A DNA stretch of 64,000 nucleotides, from contig NW_024609836.1 in assembly GCF_016920785.2 (NCBI RefSeq), forward strand, positions 62,227,930 through 62,291,929, written 5' to 3'. Shown one piece after another: positions 34,231 to 46,629 of this stretch. The notes beneath the pieces are model-generated. The model saw only the letters and a program-made list of their open reading frames with translations, ran no database searches and was not told the DNA's origin. Both the position numbers and the translations under genes were made by a program. Numbering within the stretch: position 1 is the first letter of the stretch; the number at the start of each line of letters is the position of its first letter. The DNA is from Ixodes scapularis (lineage: Eukaryota; Arthropoda; Arachnida; Ixodida; Ixodidae).

Positions 34231-34575
34231 GTCAAGAGATCCAACGAGTCAAAAGATCCAACGAGTCAAAAGGTCCAATAATGGATCTTTTGACTCGTTG
34301 GATCTTTTGACTAGCCAGACACGAGTCAAAAGATCCAATGTGGGTCAAAAGGTCCAACGAGTCAAGAGATCCATCGAGTCAAAAGATCCACGCCGAGTCA
34401 AGAGGTCCAACGAGTCAAAAGGTCCAACGAGTCAAAAGGTCCACGGCGAGCCAAGAGATCTAAAGAGTCAAAAGGTCCAACGAGTCAGAAGGTCCAGTAA
34501 TGAATCTTTTGACGCGTTGTATCTCTTGACTCAGCAGACGCGAGTCAAAAGATCCAATGCGGATCAAGAGGGCCA
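34231..34575. repeat. 17-bp minisatellite, GAGTCAAAAGATCCAAC type
   Basis: About 20 units, with GATCC and GGTCC variants. An inverted block near 34283-34312 reads GGATCTTTTGACTC. The apparent ORF across it (34169-34711) is a by-product of the repeat. Confidence 0.92.
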
Positions 34576-35756
34576 ATTACTTGAGAACTGCCGCGTCATA
34601 TTGCAAGCGGGTCGCGAAAAGCTCCTCACCAGTCCTCCCCTAGTGCAAGGGGAGACGTTGAACATTGAAGACCAGACTTTTTTTTTTACTAAGTGCCGTA
34701 GTTTTTGTTGAAAAAAGAAAAATATGAAATGTGAGACAGATTGAAGTTTGACGCGCCGCTCAACTCCGCACCGTTTTCCGGTTTGCGGCCGGAAAACGGG
34801 CCTGAAGGGGTTACCCCCGACCGGTTTTGTGTCGCTGGCTTTGGTAATTGGGGAGGGAGCGCTTTTCTTGGCTTCGGGTAGATGCGCCACTAAAACTTTG
34901 CGTGACAAAAGTCAAGAATATGAGTCTTTTGACGCGTCTGTCCACGTTTTTACGACAACATTAAAAAAAATGTATCCTCAAATTGAGCAGGTACTTATTG
35001 AACTTTCTAACTCTTTCACTCAGTTCACGTCACGCGCGTGTTTTCTTGGTCGGCTCAAGCGGCTGCAGGAAGAAAGGGAAATAGTCCCCTTTTTTCTTCG
35101 CGATTTCTCCGCGGCTAGGGGAGGGCCGGAGGGGATTCTCCTTATTTTGTTGCGGTGTCGCTCAACCTGACTTTTTTTCCGTAAAGCAATATTGTCCTCG
35201 AAGACGAAGCGGAACGAGCATACAACCGCGGCGAGGGGACCTGCTTTCAAAACGCGTCAGCTTTGTTTTTAGGTGACTTCGATTTTCCTGGAGTAACGAG
35301 TAATTAGCGGGCTAGCAAGCAGGCAATAGACAAATTGCCAACATCTAAACGAAAAAGGCAGGCGAAAAAACGATCTGATGTTGCGATGTGTTTAAACAAA
35401 GTTATCCAGGATCTAAAAATCGCTGAGCTTATGTCCGGAGAGATAGTATACGGCGAGCTTTTTACAGCGAAGCTTTTTATGGCTAAGTTTCTGTGGATTT
35501 TTTGTGTGCGTAACCAAACACTTTACGTTCGCACCGCTGCACGCGCACGCCTTCCCCGTATAAAAGATTCGAAGTAAATAACCAAAATAAAGCGTCGACG
35601 AACGCGCGTGCAAGATACCATTTGTTTTAGGTTTTTGCTTTAGAACAGCTACTGCTGCAGACGACGGCACGTGCTGCGCCTGGAACACCATTCCGTGCAT
35701 TCTCCTTGATGCTTGGGTAATTTAGCAATAGGTCTATTCAGTAGATGTTATCAATA
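34576..35756. other. Flank shared with the repeat at 46.2-47.0 kb
   Basis: No gene. Blocks at 34740-35120 (for example the GCGCCACTAAAACTTTGCGT area and GTCCCCTTTT near 35083) are recognisably similar, in inverted orientation, to 46250-46560. The unit therefore appears to be one repeat family carrying the minisatellite at one end. TTTTCCGGTTTGCGGCCGGA at 34782-34801 is a near-palindrome. 35300-35756 shows nothing recognisable. Confidence 0.5.
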
Positions 35757-35949
35757 GGAGGTATTCACTGGGGGCCATATTTGAGGGCGATGTTTAGAGC
35801 GCATGCTCAGAACGGGCTCACATTAATAGCCTGCTAAGACCGGCCACCTTGATGGTGCTAAATGCACGCTCTAAAAGGACTGCGGGAGCTCGCCGTCAGC
35901 ACGCGCTCAGCAGCAGCGCACACGTATATGGCCGCCAGTGAATACTCCC
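35757..35949. mobile_element. TA-flanked MITE, 193 bp
   Basis: Ends GGAGGTATTCACTGG and the inverse GGGAGTATTCACTGG with GGCCATAT following; TA lies on both sides (35755-35756, 35950-35951). This fits a Tc1/mariner-type non-autonomous element. Confidence 0.75.
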
Positions 35950-36044
35950 TATAGGCACCATTTTCAAGATCAGTAGACTCTCAGGTAGATAATAACGGTT
36001 TATCAAAGATGTGCCGCTGTGCGACCTGCGGGGCGGCGGAGCAA

Positions 36045-36132
36045 ACCTCACCGGAGAAAAGCTCACCGGAGATAAGCTCACTGAAGAAAAGCTCGCCGCC
36101 AAACTGTCCGATGCTGAGAAAAGCTCACCTAC
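36045..36132. repeat. Short tandem repeat, AAAGCTCACCGGAG type
   Basis: About five diverged units of roughly 15 bp, then a looser copy AAAGCTCACCTACG. Confidence 0.6.
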
Positions 36133-36244
36133 GAATCTAAGAATCGAGCGTCGCCTCAAGTGAAATACGCTCACCCAACTGAAGTATGCAGTGATGGCTT
36201 ATGCGCATGCAATCATTCTGCCCTTCACTAGCAGAATATATTTC

Positions 36245-36570
36245 TAGAGCGCAGTTCTTAGGGGCCCGTTTCCGGCTTGAGCGGCGTCGGCGTAACCGCG
36301 AGGTCACGTGACCCCCCCCCCAAAATCACGTGACCCCCTTAGGTCACGTGTCCCCCTCAGGTCACGTGACCCGCCTCAGATCACGTTACCCCTGAGGCCA
36401 CGTGACCCCCTGAGGCCACGTGACCCTCTGAGGTCACGTGACCCCCTTGGGACACGTGACCCCCCGAGTTCACGTATCCCCCTGACGTCACGCGAGCCCC
36501 CCTAGTCACGTGACCTCAAGGAGTCTCCTATCCCTCATTACGCTTCCATCTTCCTCCTCAAGCGCTTATG
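36245..36570. mobile_element. TTAGAGCGCAG-family element with CACGTGACC array
   Basis: The left end CTAGAGCGCAGTTCTTAGG is followed by a GCCCGTTTCCGGCTTGAGCG block, identical in kind to the element at 47419. The interior (36302-36520) is a tandem array of GTCACGTGACCCCC units of about 16-18 bp, each containing the CACGTG palindrome. The right end near 36551 (TCCTCCTCAAGCGCT) is a damaged form of CCTCAAGAGCTGCGCTCTAA. Confidence 0.65.
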
Positions 36571-36878
36571 GCCTGAATGTCCAACGAGACTGAATGTCCA
36601 ACGAGCCTGAATGTCCAATCGGTCACGTGACAGGCGAGACGGAATGTACAACGAGACGAAAGATCCAATCGAGACGGAATGTCCATCGAGTCTGAATGTC
36701 CAAAGAGTCGAAAGGTCCAACCGAGACGAAATGTCCAACGTGCCTGAATATCCAACGAGACGAAAGATCCAACCGAGACGGAATGTCCAACGTGCCTGAA
36801 TATCCAACGAGACGAAAGATCCAACCGAGACGGAATGTCCAACGAGCCTGAATGTCCAACGAGTCTGAATATCCAACG
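36571..36878. repeat. 17-bp minisatellite, GAGACGGAATGTCCAAC type
   Basis: About 17 units, alternating GAGACGGAATGTCCAAC, GAGCCTGAATGTCCAAC and GAGACGAAAGATCCAAC. Differs at a few positions from the GAGTCAAAAGATCCAAC unit. GTCACGTGACAGGCGAGACG at 36622-36641 is shared with the array at 39584. Confidence 0.92.
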
Positions 36879-39583
36879 GATATAGAATGAACCTTGCAAA
36901 GAGTTTAGAAGACATTTCTTTGTTGAATCGTAGGAATACTGATAGTAACGGCGGGTGAAAAATGCGTTCGATGAAATGGGGAACCGGACATTTCGGTGCG
37001 GAGATATCGGTACGCGATCATTTCGGTATTTGGTCGCTTCGGCGCCGGGCTTTTCAGTACCGGGATTTTTAATGCACGGCTATTTTGATATGCCGCTGAG
37101 CTTGTCCCACTGACGTTGCCTCTGTAAAGTCCCCAAAATGAAACTAAAATTATGCTCGTATATTTTGTAAACTTCATAAAATCCCAAAAACAATTCATTT
37201 ATTGTTCGTTTTATATATCGAAATATAGAGATGATATCCAAACTTTAAAAAAAAAAAAGACGTTTAAAGGTCACACATGCTACAAGATCAAAGAACGAAC
37301 TCGTTGACCATTGACAACCTGTCACGCGTTTGATTTTAGAAGGTCGTACCTCTGGACCAGAAACAAATGTGGGACCCACGAGCGTCCTCAGCCACCGTTT
37401 TTCCGTATCGTACGAGTTGCTATATTTTTCTTATTCGTGTCCCTGGTCCCGCAAAGATGATGTCCCTCGCATGGGAGAAAAGCGCCTGATTGAATTTTTA
37501 GTATTATAATTATTATTAAATGCAGTCGGTGTAGTATGTGTAATTACTCTAAATTGCAGTTTTTGTTTTCTTCTTTTTTACAGAATGAACGTGAAAGATT
37601 TAGACATCTTTGATTGAACTTCTCGGTCCCCAGAAACAAAAATTCGATCCTCATATCAAAATCAGTGATAGAATACAACATTCCTCCCATTCAGCCTTTG
37701 TGCAGCTAATCTCCTCAATTAGTGAGCTTTTGTCCGGTGGTTGTGCGTTGACGCTTATCGCGACGATTAGTTTCGCATGCTTCGGCCACCAAAGCGATTG
37801 CTGTCGCAGTGAACCATGTATTAAGCAACTAGTAGGTAATATTAATAATTATTACAATACTTTTTTAGGGTTGGCTTCCATCGTTTCTGCTTTTCCTGGT
37901 CACGTGGCATGCAGCAATCGCACCGATACGCGCCCAGGTAGCATACCAAGGCTGCGATCGGATCTCAACTGGTTCTAACTCTGTCACAGAGCCGCTGCGA
38001 CAGTGCGACCGTTATTTATTCATATGCGTACATTACAAGTGCACATATGACCACGGCATCAGGAGGTCAACCCCTTGCTCGGTCTTCCCAAATTCCATAA
38101 TGCTAGAGTTGCGGGTGAACATTCTCACTTAGAACCTGACTTTTATCATTTTGAATAACCCGGGTATGGTTCACTATCGGACCCTCTCCAATTCTGAGAG
38201 CTGCATTTGTCATCCTCTCTTTTTTGAAAAGAAGGTCTCACTGTTGACGACCACTGTCACCGGCAATCTACACACCCAACCCTAATCAACTCTTTACGAC
38301 AGTTCGACAAACGGGGACTTTCGCCCCATTCTTCATTCTGCGAATCGGGACGAATTGTCCTTCTTCCAGTTGTCCAGAGACCAATAGAATTTCAACGAAG
38401 TGACCAGATTCGTGGTGCAATACGCTTACACTACAAGAATAGAAAGCCACGTGGAACGATCTATTGCTATATTCGCACATGATGCAGGCTATTAGTACAT
38501 CCGGGTGTGAACCTTCTGCTGCACGCCGAGATTGATGCGTTCGCTTCCTTTATCAGCAGTCAAGCTCCCACCTACCAAGACGTCATGATCTACCTCGACA
38601 AAATGGCGACATTTGGAGTGCTTCCAGAAGCCAGTTAAATTACATGGGCTTCTGAAAACCACTATATGTGACGTGCACTATATGCATGTCACATGCAAAA
38701 AAAAAAAGCGTACTGTGTGATACTAGTATTATCGCTCTACTCACTGACATACAAACCTATTGGTAGGAAATGGATGCGTATGTAAACTACTGACGACTGA
38801 AGTGTACAGTGAGTAGTTGTCTGTTCCAAAGATATACGAACAAAAATAAAAATTTCTCAAATTCACACAAATGTTTCGCATTTACTCAGGAATTGTCGGG
38901 TCACACCAGCCACTACCCCCATGCATTTACAGGCGCGTTAGATGTAGATTTCATTAAAAAAAAAGATATCTATTTTTTTATTGTGGGGAATTACGCTTGT
39001 GGAAACTCTTGATGCCTCGCACCCACAGCTCCCAAAGCTCATTTTAAAAACTAAGATATTGACTTTCCGCATAGTCAGTAGGGCTGGCGGGCCGTCATGT
39101 GTTTGCAATGCGGATCTCCGTATGTAGCTCATCTATAGATCGAAACGGGCAGGGATGAGGACTGAACTAGAAATTCCTGGGTTCTAAATCGCGGCTTTTA
39201 TAGACGTCCGCCAATTGCGATCCACTAGAACACCCGTACTTTGCATTCCTATTATATATTTCAAATTGGCTGACCTATGTCATCGGAATATTCCGAACAT
39301 TTGAACTGTTAATATCAAAGGGGCTTTTGGCGTCGTACAATCGACACCTTTAACCGATTGGTACATAGCTGCGCATCGGCACTCAGCTAACTAACCACCA
39401 AGCCTTCCTATATATGGAATTATAATATTTGTGTCTGCTCTGTTTCTTTGTCGGTCCGTCAACGTCGGCTTTCGTGGCACATTTTAGTATGATGTATCTA
39501 CGGCAATTCCTGCAGGGACGCGGACTAAATATACACACAAGTCTGTACATTTAAGAGGACAAATTATTCTAGCACGTGACAGG
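36879..39583. other. 2.7 kb without recognised gene
   Basis: Short ORFs (for example 37610-37978 and 38809-39012) show no motif I know. A-runs occur at 37246 and 38698. 39290-39410 reversed has a vague tRNA-SINE look, with no clear A or B box. Confidence 0.5.
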
Positions 39584-39870
39584 CGAGACGGAATGTCCAA
39601 CGTGCCTGAATGTCCAGCGAGACGAAAGATCCAACCGAGACGGAATGTACAACGAGCCTGAATGTCCATCGGGACGAAAGATCCAACCGAGACGGAATGT
39701 CCAACGAGCCTGAATGTCCAACGAGACGGAAGATCCAACCGAGACGGAATGTCCAACGAGCCTGAATGTCCAACGTGCCTGAATATCCATTATTGGATCT
39801 TTCGTCTCGTTGGACATTCAGGCTCGTTGGACATTCCGTCTCGTAATCCTCCTCAAGAGCTGCGCTCTAA
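39584..39870. repeat. 17-bp minisatellite plus TTAGAGCGCAG-type end
   Basis: About 14 units of the GAGACGGAATGTCCAAC family; the last quarter (39788-39845) is inverted relative to the rest. The terminus CCTCAAGAGCTGCGCTCTAA at 39851-39870 is the right end of the TIR family seen at 36245 and 47419. Confidence 0.88.
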
Positions 39871-40668
39871 CCGGCGTTACAGGGAATTGTAAACGGCTTT
39901 AATTTTTTTTAAATATTACCGTATAACATCGTTTAACACGTTGGGCGTTACCCCACAAAAATAAAATAAATTATTCTGATAGAAGGCTAATTAAAAAAAA
40001 AAAAAAAAACAGAACAGATGTCGATAGAACGCGAATTGAAAAAAAAAAAAAAAAGAGGATCGTATTTCCTCTATCCTGGCCACGTCAGAATTGAATATGG
40101 TGACGCACAAAGACGCTGTTGCATAACACGCAGTCACGAAAAGTATATTTGAGGTTTGTGTTTATTCAGTGTCAGGCCGGTTTGCCTTTGATTAGCGGTG
40201 ACACTGGTTTACGCTGTAGACGAGAAATTTTGACAGTGCAGTACCACTACAAGCCTGTGGTCTTTAACGTGCATCTCGCAGTAGCCATACATGACTGCAC
40301 GTACGCCACTACAAATATGTGGTATGTTTATGAAAATGTCTGATTCATCATGTGGATATGTTTTCTTGCACCGCCATTGCGCTAATTCGAAATTATAAAA
40401 AAATATTATCAGATTTTTTTTCTTCCCGCGTTTAAACTACGCGTTCTACTATAGCTACAGTGCAGCCGACGCTACGAGCTGACAGGACCCATTAAGCAAT
40501 GGTGAAAACAAAACGTATTCCTGGCGTGCGTCGACTTTTTTGTGCACGTTATTACAGGCTAGTCCAATCAATCGCAGAGTGCCTCATGGCTTTGCACTTT
40601 TAGTGTGCGCGTGTGCATTTGTGTAGTGACTTTCAAGCTAGTACAGCACGCAAAACTCTTGGAGAATC
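39871..40668. other. No gene recognised
   Basis: Two A-runs (39993-40009, 40039-40054) and short ORFs without motifs (40119-40343). Confidence 0.5.
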
Positions 40669-41890
40669 CCTGCGGTATTCAAGCATACAGCACGAAGAGA
40701 TGGCGTTGGTCACCAGCCGATTGAAATGGAAAACGCACAACGCCGTGACATGGCCACCTCTTTAGGATTTCAAAATCTGTCGTTCCCGAGGCCACTGCAT
40801 CATCTTCTCCCATCATAATTTTTTTTTTTTTTGGAGGGGGGGGGGGGGGGGGGTTTGTTATTATTTGCGGGATCCCAACTCGTTGCAGTGCAGTGACCGT
40901 CACCCCCTCCTAGCCACCCAAAAGCCGTCATTCATTGTTGTTTAGCTTTTCTTTCTTTTCCTGCTATTTTTGTTCCAACTTTCTTCGAATCCCTTCACCC
41001 CTCGTTTTTTCCCGTTACCGGAGAGGAAGTCAAAAGGCCCAACAAGTCAAAAGGTCCAAGATGGATCTTTTGACTCGTTGGATCTTTTGACTCGCCCGAC
41101 ACGAGTCAAAAGATCCAATGTGGGTCAAAAGGTCCAACGAGTCAAGAGGTCCAACGAGTCAAAAGATCCACGGCGAGTCAAGAGGTCCAACGAGTCAAAA
41201 GGTCCAACGAGTCAGAAGGTCCAATAATGGATCTTTTGACTCGTTGGATCTTTTGACTCGTTGGACCTCTTGACTCGGAATCGGGATCCCCCCCCCCCCT
41301 TTAAAGGATTCCGAGTCAAGAGGTCCAACGAGTCAAAAGATCCAACGCGTCAAAAGATCCATTATTGGACCTTCTGACTCGTTGGACCTTTTGACTCGTT
41401 GGACCTCTTGACTCGGCATGGATCTTTTGACTCGTTGGATCTCTTGACTCGCTTGACCTCTTGACCCACATTGGATCTCTTGACTCGTGTGTGGCGAGTC
41501 AAAAGATCCAACGAGTCAAAAGGTCCATATTGCACCTTTTGACTCGTTGGACCTCTTGACTCCCTGCCCAATTACCGGAAAAGGGGTGGAAGGGCTTTGA
41601 AGAAGAGCAGGGGAAAAAAAAAGAAAAGCAAAACTACGATGAATAACGGCTTTCGGGTGATAAGGAGGGGCGTAATGGTCACTGCACTGCAGCGGGGTGA
41701 GATCCCGCGTCTAATAACAAAGCAACAAAAAAGAGGGACATTTGAGATAAGAGGATACAGTGGCCTCGGGGACGAGAGGTTTTGGTATGGATCCTGAATG
41801 GCTGGCTGTGCCACGGTGTTGTGCGTTTTCAATTTTAATCGGCTGGTGACCAACGCCATCTCTTCGTGCGGTATGCCTGACTAACGCAGG
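40669..41890. mobile_element. Foldback element with minisatellite core
   Basis: Two inverted arms of about 350 bp (40669-41035 and 41560-41890), for example ACGAAGAGATGGCGTTGGTC at 40691 and its inverse at 41853-41872. They enclose two opposed arrays of the GAGTCAAAAGATCC unit (41027-41283, 41307-41565) around a C-run (41288-41300). Arms have diverged; the left one has a G18 tract near 40836. The layout resembles Drosophila Foldback elements, with long inverted repeats and internal short repeats. No coding capacity. Confidence 0.82.
41027..41565. repeat. Opposed GAGTCAAAAGATCC arrays
   Basis: Same 17-bp family as 34231-34575 and 47030-47286. Direction switches several times, so the two halves can fold on each other. 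Confidence 0.92.
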
Positions 41891-42099
41891 AATTTCCCGA
41901 GAGTTGTGCACGCTGCACGGTCGCGGGGACGTAGGTTTTTTCTCGAATTTAGAAATCAACGAACGGACAATCGGTGACTTAATTACGACAACTATAGACC
42001 AAAACGCGGAGCTGACGTCCTACCACTGCGGTGGTGCTGCTATCGGCATTGCGCGCGCCTAGACTGTCCACTTGGCGCGCTTCCTGCGCACGTGCAGTG

Positions 42100-42759
42100 C
42101 AGAGCCGTATATGTAGAGAGTTTGGTCAATGGGAGGCGCGGGCAGAGCCAGGGCGTGCGGCAGACTCGGAAAGAGGGCTTGGCATGCTCTCTTGACCAAC
42201 CAGAAGCCGAAAAGAATCCCCTAGCGGTGGTAGCGAGAAACAGTTCTGAGCCGATCGATCATTGAAGGTCTCTGTTCGTACATGGTTTTAATAAGTGCGT
42301 AAGAGTGAAGTGTAGTAACTCTTTGTGGTTGAAAATAGGGTGCACGTGTTGTTTCATTATGATCATGCAGAAAGATGTAAGAAACGAATGCGCCGCTCAA
42401 CTATGTTTTGCGCGGACAGAGTGTGACCGCTCTGACGGCAGATTCCCGGCGCTCGGCGTTTGGCGTAAGGATTGTGTCGATCTTTCCGCTAGTTGCACTC
42501 TTCCACCATCATTTTAGATGAGTGTGATTGAAACATCACGTGTACCATATTTTCAGCCATCGAGGGTTACTCCAATGCAGTTATCAGGTTTGTTTCTCGC
42601 GACCACCGCCAGGGTATTATTTCCGGCTTCTGGTCGGTCACATTCGAATTTCTGAAGACGCCCTGGAACACGCCCAGCCCGTTTTCGGCCAATGGCGCCG
42701 CTTCATTTGTCTCCTATACTTCCCAACGAATGGCCAAACTCTCTACATATACGGCTCTG
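42100..42759. mobile_element. hAT-like non-autonomous element, 660 bp
   Basis: Perfect inverted ends CAGAGCCGTATATGTAGAGA (26 bp identical in total) and identical 8-bp duplications GTGCAGTG at 42092-42099 and 42760-42767. ORFs inside have no transposase motif. Confidence 0.88.
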
Positions 42760-43289
42760 GTGCAGTGCCCACACCTCGTGCGGACATTGCGCCTTTTCCC
42801 ACAGCTCGAGAGGGCTTGTATGGAAACAGCGCAGCATGAGCTCAACGGGGAGGAACGGCTGTGTGGATCATTTGGACAGCGTAAGGATTGGCAGTCATCC
42901 AGAGGGTCAACATATCGCAGTATCTTGACGGCCAGTGCACCATGAGTGCTGACTGGAACCACGCTGTATGGAGAACCAGCATCGGCGTGCGTTCGTGTAA
43001 CCACTACTGCGTGGTGCACCCAAAAACCCCAGGCTACAATCCGTTTCACCTAAGGGTGGATCGCAGCCTATGCTAGAAGCCGAGGGCGTCACGCGACATC
43101 TCGACCCGCGCGACGCTTTGAACACCTTTGTATTCGAGGCATTTTAGAGTTTGAGAAAGACCCTAGCACCCCCTGTCTTGCTGTGCATGCACACGCTTCA
43201 CTGGCTCGTGTTCAGGTTGAGCAGCATTGATCAAAAGCCATGTACACTTGTATTTGTCTTTCGATGTATCGCGATAGTACGTATATATA
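42760..43289. other. No gene recognised
   Basis: Several overlapping short ORFs in different frames without motifs. Confidence 0.5.
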
Positions 43290-43961
43290 CAGGGTGTTTT
43301 CTTTAAGTTTAACAAATTTGTTTAAAAAAAGCCGTGAAAGTTACACTTATGCCGCATGTAGAGATGAGTTTTAAGGCCAGGGGGACATATTATAGAGGGC
43401 TAATCGTAATGATCAGTCGGCTAATTAATTAAAATTCGTTAATTAACTTTTTAATTAATGAAAATAGACATACAGTTCCAAATAGAAACTTGCTCAGCGT
43501 CATCAAAAACCACTAAATCAATCATTTTCAGAAAGACTCTGAGCGCGTGAGAAGCGCAGTAGTGCACTAAAGTTACCACTCGTGGAGCAGGTACAAAGCT
43601 GGCGGTTGTGATAAGGCGCCCGCGCGATTTTTCCATCTCTTATCTATCCCCAGCCTTGTACCTGCTCCACGAGTGGTAACTTTAGTACAATACTACGCTT
43701 CTCCCGCGCCAAAAGTCTTTCTGAAAATGACTGATTTAGCGGTTTTCGATGACGCTGAGCAAGTTTCTAAATGGAACCATAAGTGTTTTTTCATTAATTA
43801 AAAAGTTACGTAACAAATTTTAATTAATTAGCCAACTGATCGTTACGAATAGCCCCCTATCATATGTCCCCTGGCCGTATAACTCACCTCCACCAGCGGC
43901 ATAAGTGTAACTTTCACGGCTTTTTTTTAAACAAATCTGTTAAGCTTAAAAAAAACACCCT
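43290..43961. mobile_element. Foldback MITE with CAGGGTGTTTT ends
   Basis: 672 bp, almost wholly two inverted arms of about 300 bp. Ends are CAGGGTGTTTTCTTTAAGTT and the inverse TAGGGTGTTTTTTTTAAGCT. The inner part pairs GTGGAGCAGGTACAA with TTGTACCTGCTCCAC. TA lies at both edges. Confidence 0.85.
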
Positions 43962-43992
43962 ATATATATATATAGAGAGAGAGAGAGATAGA
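43962..43992. repeat. (TA)n(GA)n microsatellite
   Basis: TATATATATA followed by GAGAGAGAGAGAGATAGATA, abutting the foldback MITE. Confidence 0.85.
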
Positions 43993-44130
43993 TATTTCGT
44001 TTTTTTTGGTTTGCATGCATAAGCACAGACATCAGATATTACTTCTTATTTTAGTGTACGGCGCCTAGTCAATTTGTCCGTGCAAACTGAATGATTTTAT
44101 TCGCACGTAATAGACCCGAGGAGAAAAAAA

Positions 44131-45169
44131 TTGGTTCCCGGTCATTTCATCGAACGCCGTTTCGTCGAACGCCGTTTCATCGAAAAAATGTACGTTTCAT
44201 CGAACGCCGTTTAATCGAACGCCATTTCATCGAATCGCTGACGGCCGTTTCATCGAATATCTTTTAAATAAAAAGTGTGAAAGATGTTTTTTTATGCACA
44301 GATCAAGTGCATTTTCGTGTCATTCACCCATTTCATCGACAAGTTTCTTAATGTCCGAACTTGTAGCTGTTACACTTTATTTTGGTGCAAGTAACCCATG
44401 AGGATATTTGTACCGATCTTTATGTTTGTTTCGCACATTGTGCTTATCTGTTCACTACCTCTGTATTACCCAATGGGCCTTGAGGGTATTGTAACAAATA
44501 AATAAAAAGTCGCACACCCGGTAAGAGCTTACTCCAACTCATGGAGGCCACAAGGCGACTTAGGTTTTGCGCAGGCGCAACAACTTTAGCCATGTGAGCC
44601 TCCTAGCCTTTCGTGTCTTTCTATTGATACCTTTTTACTGTCCGAAGCTTGCAGTAGCTAAAGCTGAGGTGCTATTTATGAAACTACAATGAAGCATTGT
44701 TTTTTTTTTAGTTTTAAGACTCAATGAAGTGAAAAGTAAGTACAGTCTCCGGAATATGGAAGACCCTCTGGGAGCGCGTGGCCGAGGCGGTGGCTGGCGG
44801 GGGCGCTGCGAGCGCTCCGGGCAATTCCATTCTGCTTCGAGGGGAGGACGCTCACTCGGTGGTCAGCACAATCTGATAAGCGCGTTTCGCTTTAGCTGAG
44901 CCCGAGTGAGCGTCCTTTCGTCGAAGCAGAATGGAATTGCCGGGAGCGCTCGCAGCGCCCCCGCCAGCCACGCACTCCCGGTGGGTCTTTCATAATTCCG
45001 GAGACTGTACGTTCGATAAGACGGCGTTTGATAAAACGGCGTTCGATGAAACGGCTTCGATGAAACGGTGTTCGATGAAACGACGTTCGATGAAACGGCA
45101 TTCGATGAAACGGCTTCGATGAAACGGCGTTCGACGAAACGGCGTTCGATGAAATGTCCGGTCCCCCAA
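44131..45169. mobile_element. Foldback element with GTTTCATCGAACGCC arms
   Basis: The outer inverted ends share CATTTCATCGAACGCCGTTT. Arms are tandem 15-bp units GTTTCATCGAACGCC (44142-44258, about 7 units) and the inverse CGATGAAACGGCGTT (45010-45150, about 9 units). The core is unique apart from a nested TA-flanked element at 44743-45007. Confidence 0.8.
44743..45007. mobile_element. Nested TA-flanked foldback MITE, 265 bp
   Basis: Ends CAGTCTCCGGAAT..GGAAGACCC and the inverse CAGTCTCCGGAATTATGAAA, TA on both sides (44741-44742, 45008-45009), arms over 100 bp each. It interrupts the GTTTCATCGAACGCC foldback. Confidence 0.85.
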
Positions 45170-46629
45170 AATATTGTACTGTCTACATTTTAGCGACACA
45201 TTTGGAACCTTGCATCCCATGTCCCATTACAGCAACCACTTATCGAGTTCTAATTTAAATTTTAATTTATATTATATCGAACCTCAAAGTTTGTTACAAA
45301 GGAAAAGTTAACCGTAATATAAATCCGCTTTTAAGAAAGAATGTTTAAGTTATTATTTTGAATTATTTTTCGTCATATTGCCTTCTGATTGGCCAAGTTT
45401 GATATCTTACCGGCACGAAAAGAACCGATGAATTATCGGGAGTTCCTCTCTTTGAAGTGGCCGAAAGGCATCCGAAAGGAGCCTTGAAACGATTTGTCTA
45501 CTTTTGCTAAAAAGTTATTAGAATCACTCAGTAACGTTAATAACTGAATAAGCTTGCCTTAATTTCTTCTTTCTAGGCAATGGCAGTGGCCAATAAAATT
45601 CGAGAAATATAAGCATCGTTCATCCCCTCAACTCGGAGCCGGAACAAGCGGCCACGTGGCCTGGTGCCTATCCCATGCCGCCGGCTTTAATCATAACCAC
45701 GTGCTGCGGTTGACAAAGTAGAGAACGCGTGCTGAGCTCAGACATTGTTAGAGTTCGGTTATTCTCATCACCGCAGTGGTTGGACACGAGTGTCCGCCGA
45801 GGCATTGATTGTTATGAGCTGAAGTAGAGTGCTCACGTAGTGCTCGTGTCCAATCCATGCATGAGCTGCGCTCGACTGTCGTCAGTCGGGTGATTTCGAT
45901 TCCACAATCACGTAATCCATCTTTGTAAAGGCAAGACTGGAAGAAATATAGTCCCCTTTTATCTTCGAGATTTCACAATTTCACCACGAGAAAGAAGTTT
46001 CTGAATCAGTGGCGGTATGTGCGAGTATACTTGTGCCAGGCTGGGACCAGTACGAACCGGCAAGGTCATGAACGTTCCAACCCGATAACGTTTCATGACC
46101 CCTTAGAGGGACCGTGAAATAATTTTAATGTTCAAAGAATCTGATGCGTGTCACTTTCGTTAAACTTACCTTAAAGCGAGTAAAAAAAAAAAAAAAAAAA
46201 CACGCCTTGAGTTTTTAAAATGTCGCGAGTGTCGGGAGAACTCGCGAAAAGAAAAGGGGACTATTTTCTGTCCTGCAGCCTCTTGTGTCGGCCAAGAAAA
46301 CTACGGGCCTGACTTGAACTGGTTGAAAGTGTATTGAGTTAGCAAGCTTAGTAAGTGTCTTCTCGATTTGCGGCTAATTTTTTTTTTTTTTTTATGCTGT
46401 TGTGAAATGGCGAACAGACGCGTCAGAAGCCTGATATTCTTGACTTTCATTACGCAACGTTCTAGAGGCGCCATCTAGCCGAAGCGAAGAAAAGCGCTTC
46501 CCATAGCCAGCGGCACGAAATCGGATGTCTCCGGTTTCGGCCGCAAATAGGAAAACGGTGCGAAGTTGAGTGGCGCATCAAAGTTAAATTTGTTCTACCT
46601 TTTTTTTAAAACAAAAACTAGGGCACCTA
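45170..46629. other. No gene; repeat family shared with 34.7-35.1 kb
   Basis: 45170-46180 shows nothing recognisable. 46250-46560 is the inverted counterpart of the 34740-35120 flank. A-run at 46182-46200 and T-run at 46378-46393. Confidence 0.45.

Noticed and set aside
36538..36915. ORFs with WTFRLVGHSG-type protein repeats (also 39484-39817)
   Set aside because: They are translations of the 17-bp minisatellite in several frames; no start context or domain.
37610..37978. 122-codon ORF considered as a host gene
   Set aside because: No domain, no splice context and no codon-level support.
39290..39420. Possible tRNA-derived SINE on the minus strand
   Set aside because: No convincing A and B box pair and no tail.
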